From Stenocarpella maydis (taxonomy: Eukaryota; Ascomycota; Sordariomycetes; Diaporthales; Diaporthaceae): DNA of 64,000 nucleotides. The notes beneath the pieces were generated by a model that saw only the letters and a program-made list of their open reading frames with translations, had not been told where the DNA came from and searched no databases. The stretch spans positions 124,001 through 188,000 of the forward strand of contig NQMI01000042.1 in the NCBI GenBank assembly GCA_002270565.1, in the 5' to 3' direction. Both the position numbers and the translations under genes were made by a program. Below are positions 21,519 to 31,227 of the stretch, one piece after another. How positions within the stretch are numbered: the first letter of the stretch is position 1; every line of letters starts with the position of its first letter.

Positions 21519-23303
21519 ATGAATGACCCACCGCCGCTACTACGGCTTCCGGACGAGCTTCTCGGTGTCGTAACCTGCCATATCTCAACGCCCGCAGACA
21601 CCTCAGCATTCGCTGCAACATGTCGACTTGTCCGCAGGGTAGTCAACACATCGCCGGTCTGGAAGGATCACTGTATTACAGCATGGCGACATTGGGGCCC
21701 CCAACATGGGCTCTCAGCCAAGCTCGCCCGACCTCTGCTCCAGACAGATTGGCGACAGCTCTTCCTCCACCGCGTGGAGAACGACCTTAAGGCGGCACTG
21801 GTCTTCCAAGAACTGGTCTCAAACCAACGGAACAGGCTGCACCGCATGCATGAGATAGCCGAGAAAGGGCCCGACGTTCAGGATCTTTTGCTCAATCTCA
21901 GGGATAGGGCCTCCGATGACGCCGACGACGTGTTGGCCAGACGGTGGCATGCAGACGCCATCCTCCACATGATGCATCGATCGAGAGCCATAGACGTGTG
22001 GAGAAGATTTCAGCAACGCGACGGCGTTAGTATTGAGGAGGCATTGTGCGCATTTGACATGTTTGTGCTTGCGAACGGACTGGGCGGCTTTGCGGCCGTC
22101 GAGAGACGATTTGACAGCATTGCACACTCCATTCGGGAGAGAAATGCCCACTTTGATCACAAATCTGTCCGGGAGAAGGCACTCCTGATCGCAGAATACC
22201 TTTTTTCAGAGGGTCTTGTTGGGATGCCAGCTCTGCTGCCCGACAAAGGCAATTACCACGCATTGAGGAACAACTTCATATCACTGGCGCTGCTTTCACC
22301 AACTCATTCCTCTCTCCCCCTGCAATCTGTAGCAATCTACTGCGCAGTTGCTCGGCGTTGTGGTGTGACTGCTACCCCATCCAACTTTCCTAGACATGTC
22401 CACGCAGTCGTTCAGTCGCCGCCTGATCAGACACTGGACGGCCAGCCGAAGACAGAGACTGGCCCTGAGCTCCTTCACATCGACACTTGGCAAGAACCCC
22501 ATCAGCTCTACGAGGATCAACTGCGCCTCCGTCTGCTGCAAACGGGCGTACCTGAAAATCATCACGATCGGCAGCTCGGGCCTGCTGACGGCCGAGACAC
22601 ATTGATCCGTGCCGCTCGCAACCTTTTGGTTTCTGTCAATAACGCCCGTTTGCACAATGGTGGAGATGATACGACTCCTCACGAGCAGCGCTGCGCTCCG
22701 GATCCCGCAGCTTCTCAGTACGCCGCTTTCTGGGCCATGTCAATGCTTGCTGCCAGCGATGATGTCCTTGCGCCCCGACGACGGGACTTTGTTGAGGTGC
22801 TCAGGGAGCAATTCCAGCACCAGTTTCCAGAAGACTTTGACTTGATGCGTACTTGGGCCCTACCAATGCTTGAAGGGCTTCCAGAGTACGGCCGGATGGA
22901 AGACGGCATCCAAGAAATTGAACATGAGGACTCAGAAGAGAGGTCACCGACGCTTCGGGCAGCGGCACTCTGCGAAGTCCAGTACCGTGTTGGTGACTAT
23001 TTCGAGCACCGCCGCTACGGTTACAAAGGATTCATCGTCGGCTGGGATGAAAAATGCGACATGAGCCTGCAATGGATGGAAATGATGCAGGTGGACAACT
23101 TGCGCCGAGGCCGACACCAACCATTTTACAATATTGTGGCTGAAGACAAGAGCCACCGTTATATTGCCGAGGAGAACATACAGATACTCAGAGAGCCTCC
23201 TGTAGAGGCATTACTGCACCATGCTGGGCGATACTTCAAGCGCTGGGATGATACCGAGAACAAGTTTGTGAGCAACATCCGGGACCAGTATCCGGAGGAC
23301 TAG
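21519..23303 (+). CDS. F-box protein with SirB1/transglutaminase-like and YccV/HspQ-like domains (FBXO21-like)
   Basis: One uninterrupted frame of 594 residues. Residues about 8-50 form an F-box (LRLPDELLGVVTCHISTPAD ... WKDHC). The middle carries a SirB1/transglutaminase-core-2 pattern (GGFAAVERRFDSIAHSIRER, then SLPLQSVAIYCAVARRCGV). Residues about 487-560 resemble the hemimethylated-DNA-binding YccV/HspQ domain (YRVGDYFEHRRYGYKGFIVGW ... NIVAEDKSHRYIAEENI). This three-part order is that of animal FBXO21 and its fungal counterparts, substrate receptors of SCF ubiquitin ligases. The expected role is to recruit proteins for ubiquitination with Skp1 and Cul1; the substrate is unknown. It is one of the best preserved genes in this sparse stretch. 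Confidence 0.92.
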   Translation: MNDPPPLLRLPDELLGVVTCHISTPADTSAFAATCRLVRRVVNTSPVWKDHCITAWRHWGPQHGLSAKLARPLLQTDWRQLFLHRVENDLKAALVFQELVSNQRNRLHRMHEIAEKGPDVQDLLLNLRDRASDDADDVLARRWHADAILHMMHRSRAIDVWRRFQQRDGVSIEEALCAFDMFVLANGLGGFAAVERRFDSIAHSIRERNAHFDHKSVREKALLIAEYLFSEGLVGMPALLPDKGNYHALRNNFISLALLSPTHSSLPLQSVAIYCAVARRCGVTATPSNFPRHVHAVVQSPPDQTLDGQPKTETGPELLHIDTWQEPHQLYEDQLRLRLLQTGVPENHHDRQLGPADGRDTLIRAARNLLVSVNNARLHNGGDDTTPHEQRCAPDPAASQYAAFWAMSMLAASDDVLAPRRRDFVEVLREQFQHQFPEDFDLMRTWALPMLEGLPEYGRMEDGIQEIEHEDSEERSPTLRAAALCEVQYRVGDYFEHRRYGYKGFIVGWDEKCDMSLQWMEMMQVDNLRRGRHQPFYNIVAEDKSHRYIAEENIQILREPPVEALLHHAGRYFKRWDDTENKFVSNIRDQYPED

Positions 23304-24368
23304 AATTAGTTATTTTTGATCACCGGAACATCCAGGCAAATGATACAGGGATTTTCAGGAGGCTAGCTTTTCTGGAGAATGTCACGTCAAATCCCGGGCG
23401 TGAATGTGTCACAATATAAGCATGTAGGGGGTGCCACAGGTGTGGCGTCACACTTTTGTGCGACAGAATGCCTGCTACGTATCGAATGACAGTGGTGATG
23501 CACATAACACAAGGGATTAAGTGGTTTCCATTTTAATTCGATCATAATTCCCTTTAACATAAAAAGGAGCTGCAGCAGTCCCTTCATATAATTATAAATA
23601 CTTAAAGGCTTAGCACTTAATAAGAACTATAATACTGATAATAACAAATCGTAAAAAAAGATTAGTTGAAATTAACTTTAAGCTAAGTTAGTGTTAATAA
23701 GGAGGTATATAGTGCTGTTATAGGACTTGTGTAGGAGCTATGGGAAGAGCAGTTGGAAACCCAAGAGAGTGAATAGATAATATAATGTGGCCGAAGCCAC
23801 AAGGGATCGAGTGGCACTCCTAGTAGACAGTAGCATGAGCACAGCACCCGAGACTCTGGCCATGGCTGACATACATCCAGCCACTGAGTCTCAGCTTTTT
23901 ATGTCAACGTCGATTCATTTCCACCCTGTCCCAACATAAGGCTTGACAAATACTCTTAGCCATCAGAGAAAGTCGCCTTGTATTATCTTATTCGACAGTA
24001 TCAAGCGGTTGATCAACATCAAGGCATCGTAGGTGACCGGCCCACTCTGTGCGCAGTTGTGCCAAATTCGGAACCCTGGGCTCAGTCGAATTCCAAACAG
24101 TTACATCATCGCGTCTACCTTTGAAAACAGCGGGAAAATCAACCAACACAAGTACTATACTTTACTTGATCCACTTTTTGTGCTGAGTTGATGCCAAGCA
24201 CACATGCCCAGCACGAAGTTATCCATTGAATCGCCATGACGTATTAATAACAAGCCACTTGCATCATGATGCTAAGATCAAGAGTCAGCTCTTCTTTTCA
24301 ATACCCCGCTGCCACATCCTGAGACCCTGTAGTACACGCTGCACTCCCTCGCAAGCAACAAATTACAG
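23304..24368. other. Spacer with inverted repeat-B copy
   Basis: About 1.1 kb without a supported gene. Repeat B lies at about 23500-23650, followed by AT-rich sequence to about 23710. The last 250 bp should include the promoter of the subtilase-like gene. Confidence 0.5.
23500..23650 (-). repeat. Repeat family B, copy 3 (inverted)
   Basis: AAAAAGGAGCTGCAGCAGTC followed by CCTTCATATAATTATAAATA is the reverse complement of the core of the 14126-14260 copy, with the same flanking ATTAAAAT and CTTTAAG blocks. Confidence 0.65.
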
Positions 24369-26131
24369 ATGGCTACAATTCATACTGAGGACGCCTCGGA
24401 CCGGCTGCATCTTAGCCTGCTCTCTTCGCCCGAGGACTACAACAACCCAAATACCGGAGTGTATATGTACCCGGAAGAGGCGCAGGGTCATGGAACCTGG
24501 ATCGTCATAATCAACACAGGCTTCAACTGGCAGCAGTTCCCAGAAGTGAGTCCGAAGGGTCCTGTGTGTCATAGATGCCAGGCTGGAGCCATGGCGACCC
24601 TCGAGATCACAGGACAGAGCACGGGGTTGGCCAATTCTCTCAACTCACAAGATAGACTGACGACTGTTGCGATTGACTAGGAGTTTGGCCGGCCTGGTGA
24701 CCCCCGGCCACTGGTGGTGTGGAACGTCCCCGAATTCGACAGGAACCGAGAGCTCGAAGAGGCTGAGGTCGCGGCAGGCCTGCACTGGCCGCCGGATGAC
24801 AATACCGACCACGGCGAACCGTTTGAGGGTGTCCCTGAGGGCCACGGCACACAGACGGCCATTGTCGCGGCCGGGTTGCGTACTGGAGTGGCTCGCAAAG
24901 CCGGTTTGTACATGATCAAAGCAGGCGGCGCCGTCCTGGATGTAGATGGAAATGTGGTCGAAGAGGATGTCTGTGCGCAGTCATTCAAGATAGCTTTGAA
25001 TCACGTCGTAGGAAAATTTGAAGATGGGGCTTTGCCTTGTGGCAAGACAGTGATTGTGATTGATACCAGTGAGCATTCCGTCCAGCGCTATGTCTTGGGT
25101 TGCGTTGGCAATTCAATACTGACAGGCTGCATTCTTCATTTTTAGTTTGGAATATCCACGACATGAGAACGAACGGCGCCGAAGCGAAGCAGCGATTTAC
25201 ACAATGGCGTGACGAAGTGGACCATTACCTCGATAAGGTTGACAGGCTTGGTGGTGTCATGATTTCGGTCGCAGCCGGAAACGAAGGGAAACAAAATCCG
25301 CCAGGGGAGACCGGAGATTTTATGCCAAACGCATTGTCCAGACGTGAAGACTCGCCTCTTGTCATTGTAGGCGCAGTGACGAGGTGAGACAGAAAAGCCA
25401 TCATTGACCGGATACCATGGTTTTCACTTCCTCGTGCCCTGAAGTGCTCTAACTGACTGGCAAAATAGTCAAGGCCAACTCGCGAGGTTGAGCTCACCAG
25501 CATCGAGTGGAGTCCCAATCACATGCTACGCTATGTAAGTAACTATGACAGCCCAGATATGGCCTCATGTCAACAGCAAATTCCCTTTTGAATGGATGCA
25601 AGGGCTTTTATGTTCTCCGTGCTAAGTTGTTTGTAATGCGATAGGGGCAAAAACCTTCTGCTTCCAGACCTCTCTGTTGAAGAGAACGCATTACAGAGCG
25701 GGACGACATTCTCGGCATCCATAGTGGTATGCAGGCCTTGTTCCAACTATTAGGGAATGGTTTTCAGGCGACTGACATTGTCTGATGCGATTGACATTCA
25801 GGCCGGCCAAGCTGCATGCATGCTTTCCGACCCAGAACTTCAAGAGACTCTGAAGTGGAGCAGCGAAGACCGAAAGGGATACACCGTTGCCAACCGCCTG
25901 AAAAGTCTTCTCTCCCAGGAGGGTAAGGGCTGCTTCCAAAGACTACGCAAGGAGGAGATGCTCGACCCAGCGGACATTTGGAGGCAAGTTCACTGCATTC
26001 ACCCGCCGCTCGAGCTGGAGACTGACCGAAACTGGTTTAGGGACTACCCACTACCCGAGAGGGTGAACGTCGTGTGCAATAGATGTGCTACCTTTCCAGG
26101 AAGGGGAAAGAAGCGCAAGCCGCCGACATAG
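24369..26131 (+). CDS. Subtilisin-like (S8) protein with altered catalytic Asp
   Basis: Exons 24369-24545, 24681-25068, 25146-25383, 25469-25534, 25645-25726 and 25802-26131 join in frame to 426 residues through five GT-AG introns. S8 landmarks are present: EGHGTQTAIVAAG (catalytic His), MISVAAGNEG (oxyanion-hole Asn) and SGTTFSASIVAGQAA (catalytic Ser, in GTT rather than the usual GTS). At the place of the catalytic Asp motif (usually DTG or DSG) the protein reads WIVIINTGFNW, so Asp is replaced by Asn. There is no signal peptide or I9-type propeptide, unlike secreted fungal subtilases. The C-terminal region has CNRCATFPGRGKKRKPP. It is either a cytosolic catalytically impaired relative or a pseudoprotease. 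The intact splice sites and frames argue that it is still under selection. Confidence 0.82.
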
Positions 26132-26428
26132 GCGCAGCATGAGTCAGGTTGAATCCATATATGAGCAGATATCCATTGTGAAGGAATTCCCGGTGAACAA
26201 AGCGATGGAGGCACAAGCGTGCTTTCCGAGCTGAGACTCTCCCCAAAAAGAGATAATTGCATGGAGATTCCTGAAAGGTGGAAGTGCTGGTGACCAAGTT
26301 TTCACTTGCTGAAGGGAAGAGTGTGCTTCACCATTCAATGGCAGACAAACTATACTATTACTAGTCACTGAGGAAGCATTTAAGAATGTGGAATTAAAGT
26401 TTCTTACCGGTCACATCGGTCAAAGTAT

Positions 26429-28636
26429 CTATACCCTCTCCATCCGCACCTCCATTCCTGCAGGACGCAAAGTGAAGCTGAGGTTCTCGACATCGAAGGG
26501 CTTGTCGACGCCAAGGAAGCGGTAGTTCTGCACCATGGCCGCCAGGATGATCTTGATCTCAAACATTGCGAATAGTCGGCCTATGCAGATTCTGTGTTCT
26601 GATGAGAATACTGAGAACGCATACGAATTTTGCTGGTCACCGCTCAGGCGCTCCCAGCGCGTCGGGTCCACCTTATCGACATCTTCAGAGCCCCAGATCT
26701 TCGGGTTGAGCAGGGTCACAGATGGGCAGAGATCGAGCAGGGTACCCTTTGGGATAGCCACTCCTTCGAAAACGACATCCTCGAGAGCTGCGCGGTGGTA
26801 AGTGGTTGCTGTGACATAATACTAGTCACCGACAATTCAGCGCAAGGCTTCCGATGGTTCATCTCAACATACATGGTGAGTAAACCCTCATGCACTCCTT
26901 CTCGAAGCACTCGAGGTAGGGCAGCTTGTCCAGCTCCGCGAACGAGGCGTCAAGCGAAACGCCGGCCAGCTCAGAACGGAGGCGGTCCTGAATGTCCTGC
27001 CTCGTCGCGAGGATGTAGCAGCTCCAAGAAAGCATGTTGGCGTACGTATCGTGACCCACGGCCAATATCTCCAGGAGGTGACCAAGAAACTCGCCCTCCC
27101 CCATGCCCTCGGTCGCGCCGCCCGGGCCGCTCTCCTCCATGATAAAGGTGACCAGGTCCCGAGAGCCCTCATCTCGTGCGTGCCCGCGGCCTTAGCGGCG
27201 GCGAACTCTCGGTACCTCGTTCGGATGATGGTTCGCAGCACGTTTGGTATACGTTAATCACCTGGTACCAGTTCTAGAGTTACGTATTCTTCATTTTTCT
27301 AAAGGTGGCAGACGGTGAACTATGAAGAGAGAAAAATTATGCCTGCAGTTGAGCCAGTCCATAGCGAAGAGGAAGTCGCGGTTAGCTTTGAGAGGGAGCC
27401 ATCTCAAAGGTACGTAAGCATTTGCAAAGAGGAGGATCCTGCCAACGGTGTTTGGGGCGAAGAAGGCGTCGTAGGCCTCGTGGAAGCTGCACTCTCGTCT
27501 CGCCTCGCCGGACTCCTCCGTGCAGAGGCTTTTTCCGTTCTCCCTCCCCCCTTCCAACACTCCCGGGCTGGACGTAGTCAAGATCAACACCCAGGATGAA
27601 CGTTCCCATGATGTCCAGGATGGCTCTCATGAATGTGTCTATGCAGTCGAACGTCCCAGTCTTGCCGTCATTATCCGAGATGCATTTTTCGAAGAAGCGG
27701 CAAATGTCCTGGCCTTTCTCCTTAAACACCGGCTCAAGCTTGCTGATGCTCTTCAGCAAGAAAGAGTTCGTCAGCATCTTTCTGTCGGCGCGGTTCTCAG
27801 CCCCCTCCATGAGGATCAGATCATGGCCTGCGACTTCCTTCACTATTCGAAGAAACTACTGCGACTTCGTAAATGTATAAAAGTTATCGTACAATACATT
27901 CTTGTGCGCGGCGAGACTGTTCGGCACGAGGTTCTCTGTGTTGAAGAAGCCGAGATAGCGGATGAAAGGGGCTTCAGAGTACTCTTTCATCCACTCGACA
28001 TTGAGGCTGGTGGGAGTTTCGGCGCGGATGAGGCTAAGACCCTGCCCAAATATGGGATGGTTGTTCTTGGTTCTCGTTAGACCGGAGCCGAATGGTTATG
28101 CCCATCAGAATCGAGATATCTTACCTTTGGACCAGGCACCTACGGCATTCAGTGTCAGCCACTGAAGAATCGGGATTTGGTTTGATGCGCCGTTGAAGAG
28201 GAATAGGCCACGATCATCCAATAGACTGCATCGAAATATACATCCTCATGAGGTCTTCGACTCGCAGGCTAGAGGCCGCAGAGCTCGCCTCGTGACGGGA
28301 ATAAGACTGTATCCGGAAGCTGCTTACATGACGCAGGGGCGAGAAGTATCTATGGTACAGGAAAACACGATAGAACTTCGAAGTGAGGTACTGTGCCAAG
28401 AAAGTGACGAGTGCGGCGTGGGAGACGGCGAGTAAGGGTTGTCTCGATCCCTCGGCCCAAACTTCGTCAACAGCGATCAGCTCGATGGCTGTGAGTCTTG
28501 CGCAAGGAGATCCATCGAGTTTCAGATAGAAATGGAAGCCTGTTACCTCCTGTAGCCATCGTACAGAAGGAGGGAGAAGTAAGAATACGAATAAGAGGAT
28601 GGCGAAAAACGCACAGAATGGTAGAACAAATTTCAT
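26429..28636 (-). pseudogene. Cytochrome P450, decayed
   Basis: Recognisable P450 order on the minus strand: hydrophobic N-terminal anchor and HRYFSPLRH (exon 28636-28328), micro-exon VPGPK (28139-28125), then NNHPIFGQGLSLIRAE from 28065, GVDLDYV, the I-helix AVGHDTYANMLSW, K-helix KECMRVYSP, PTRWERLSG and heme loop FSSEHRICIG in the last exon (26808-26429, after a GT-AG intron at 26809-26872). Lesions: an in-frame TAG at 27856-27858, a frameshift near 27545-27560, a damaged splice region near 27250-27340 and a frameshift near 27155-27165. The heme motif also has Glu where FxxGxRxCxG has Gly. The intact enzyme would have been an ER-bound monooxygenase of about 520 residues. At least three independent lesions make it a pseudogene. 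Confidence 0.88.
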
Positions 28637-29235
28637 TGCTCCTGATACGCTCCGTGCAGCCGCGGCAACTTCTGTGCCGTAGTGTGTTGCATTGCCCCTC
28701 AGCCTATATCACCGTAAAAGTGACAGGTCTACCACCGATTCCAGGAACTTGTGTGAGGTGGATACTTCAAGGATCTGGCCCTGCGGGTGAAATGCACGTT
28801 GGCGAGTCTAGAGTGCCAGGGCTTTTTCCGCATGTAAAACCATCCTCAGTCTCCCCTTGCTCGGCGAGCTCCTCACCACACTGGGGTCTTGAGCCGAAAT
28901 CTCTAGGTGGGACGTTTCAGACTGTCGACCCTTGCACTTACATATGTATGGCTCAGCTTGCAGTAGGTGTCTGGGAAGCCTAGCATAGAGAGTCTTGCGA
29001 GGCAGCTGAATTGGTATCGCCTAAGGATGCGTTTTCTAGGCTCCATTGCCACAGGGCTTTTACGTGGTGGCCATCACTCTAGCAACCCATAATGAAAAGC
29101 CCGCTTCCTACCTAGGTATTCTTTATGCATCGACATTATTCGCAGTTTGAGAGTTCGCGGGCTGGAGTTGGGCTACATTCCTGAATGGAAATACACACTC
29201 TCTAACGGATCTATCACTAACTTTAGAAATTCCCC
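28637..29235. other. Spacer between two divergent relics
   Basis: About 600 bp separating the start of the P450 relic from the start of the 7TM relic, so formerly a shared promoter region. No clear motif remains; the frame at 28498-28983 is a shadow in its first part and unsupported in the rest. Confidence 0.5.
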
Positions 29236-30370
29236 TATGGCGCCCAAAAAGTTCACCGGTCAACAGCTTATCGACCTTGCGTCACAACAGAAGCCTGTCA
29301 AGATTGGTGGTCTTCCCAAAGCTGTGATATGTCTGGCTGCAACGCTCTGTTTCTTGAGCGCACTATGCATGGCAACGCGTATCAATGTTCGAGCATGGAA
29401 GCTACGCAAGGATCGGCCACGGGGCTGGATGACACACTCGCCTTGTTGAGCTTTGTGAGTCTTGCACTTGTGTCCCCTGGGCCTGGTTGCTCCTCACAAA
29501 TCACTGTGCTCCTGCAGCTGACCTTCCTGCCCGAATATGTGTTCGTCATCATTGCAGCCCGGTATGGCCTGGGAATGCGAGATGCAGAACTAAATGAGCT
29601 CGTGACCTGTGGCGGAAGCAGCCCTCATGATGGGAAACTGGCAGATGTTCTACGCAGCGTCTACAAATCTGATCAAATCTGCTATAGCGGTGACACTTTT
29701 ACCTCTCGCTAACCAGCGAAAATACCGCTGGCCGATTACTGCTTCGTTGGTTGCGACGCCAATCTTTACTGGAGCCGTTGTTATCGTCCTCATCATCACA
29801 TGCCGCCCAGTCGGAGCCCAGTAGGACCTCAACCTCGGGCCCTGTCCTCTGTGCAATTGGCTATCAATACTCAGCTCGCCTTTAACTGCGTTGACATATA
29901 ATCTTGGATTGGGGCTGCGCCATCATCCCGTGGCTACTGATACGCAAATTTCAGATGAATCGGAGAGTCATGAGGTCCTTGATGATCGTCCTGGGCCTTA
30001 GTGGTATCGCCAGTGTCGGTGCCATTACCCGCTTACCGTACTTTAAATACTATACCATCGAGGAAGATCAATTTTTTAAGTTGAAATAATCACAAGAAGC
30101 GAGTTTTCATGAAGCATCCGCGACATTCCCACGGCTAACACAGGAGCGAGATCACATGGCCAACATAGTAGTTATCTGGTCCGTGTTCGAGAATGGGGTC
30201 GGCAATATAGCAGCATCCCTACCACCCATACACAAGCTCTTCAAGTTTTATGACGACTCTTCAGGGGATGAAAGCACTCCAGCCGGTGCTGGAGCGGTTG
30301 GAACCATTTGTGTAACACCGCTGAGCCAGCAGCAAAGCCTGTTTGAGCTCAAGCGATTGCGGAGGCCCTC
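29236..30370 (+). pseudogene. PTH11/rhodopsin-type seven-helix membrane protein, decayed
   Basis: Fragments of the family appear in order but in changing frames: KVAICL-like TM1 (AVICLAATLCFLSALCMATR), RPRGW | DDTLALLSF (the first frameshift sits between W and DD, one base lost), a GT-AG intron at about 29455-29518, LTFLPEYVFVIIAARYGLGM, then another frame with GNWQMFYAASTNLIKSAIAV and TPIFTGAVVIVLIITCRPVG. An in-frame TAG at the following Trp position comes next, then DWGCAIIPWLLIRKFQMNRR, and finally WSVFENGVGNIAASLPPIHK. The same landmarks occur in the intact gene at 16.1-17.7 kb. Several frameshifts and stops make this a clear pseudogene. It lies head to head with the P450 relic. Confidence 0.82.
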
Positions 30371-31227
30371 CAGGCTGACTATCACCAAATCTAGACAGTA
30401 GGACCGCCTGCATGGCGATGTACCGGGCCAGGAGCACATCAAAATGCGGCGAACTTTCAGTATCGTGGAACTTAATGATGAAGAGGAGGCTCAGAAGGTG
30501 CGGAGCGAGAAGTCGGGAAAGGCGGTCATTGTGCCTAGGCTGTGAATTTGTTCCTGCATGGCAGCAGCTAGCTAAATTCGAAGACACAGATTGCTAGCTC
30601 AGAGCTCTAATCAAATACGTGTAATTCTTCTAATACGAGCGTCTTCCCGTGTCTATGTAAGAAGTTCAGATGAAAGGCAGCCCGCCGCTAAATACTTCGT
30701 AGAAGACCGTCAGGATGGGCGACTCAGCAAGATCAACGGGGAAAAGTGAGATCTTATTTTCAACAGCCGTAGCTACGTTATTCTGCGGTCTTTCCTGCCA
30801 GCTTCTCGGTGCCATTCCGGATGGAATCCCGCAGCCTAGGTATGGAAGTGCCAATGTCGGTCTGGTGCTCGAAGCGATGCTCGAGCCGCGGCGACAGCTC
30901 GGTGGAAGAGAAAGCCACTGCTGGATGAACCCCTTGCCTCGGTCCCTCGAGTATTGTTTGTGCATCCAATGTCGCAAGCAAGTTCCATGTGCTATAGGCG
31001 TTGGCGGGCTTGGCAAGGTCGGTTTCGCAACTATTCTTTAGCACCGGCACTTCAAATAATCTTCGTTGTATTGCGATTAGTTATGGACGATTGCTCTTTG
31101 GAATCCGTATGCTGTTGGTAATGAACACCCGACCGGTCCTCCAATAGAATGAAAGCCTAATGATGCAGAAAAGCAGAACCTGTGGCCGGTTTCCGGGATA
31201 ATGTGCCCCATTACGCCCCATTGAGCC
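30371..31227. other. Spacer, possibly with further gene debris
   Basis: No gene is supported. Minus-strand frames at about 30666-31050 overlap each other and lack recognisable motifs; they may be debris of another decayed gene or chance frames. Confidence 0.4.

Noticed and set aside
27315..28080. Plus-strand frames across the P450 relic (up to 186 codons)
   Set aside because: They are antisense to clearly recognisable P450 segments.
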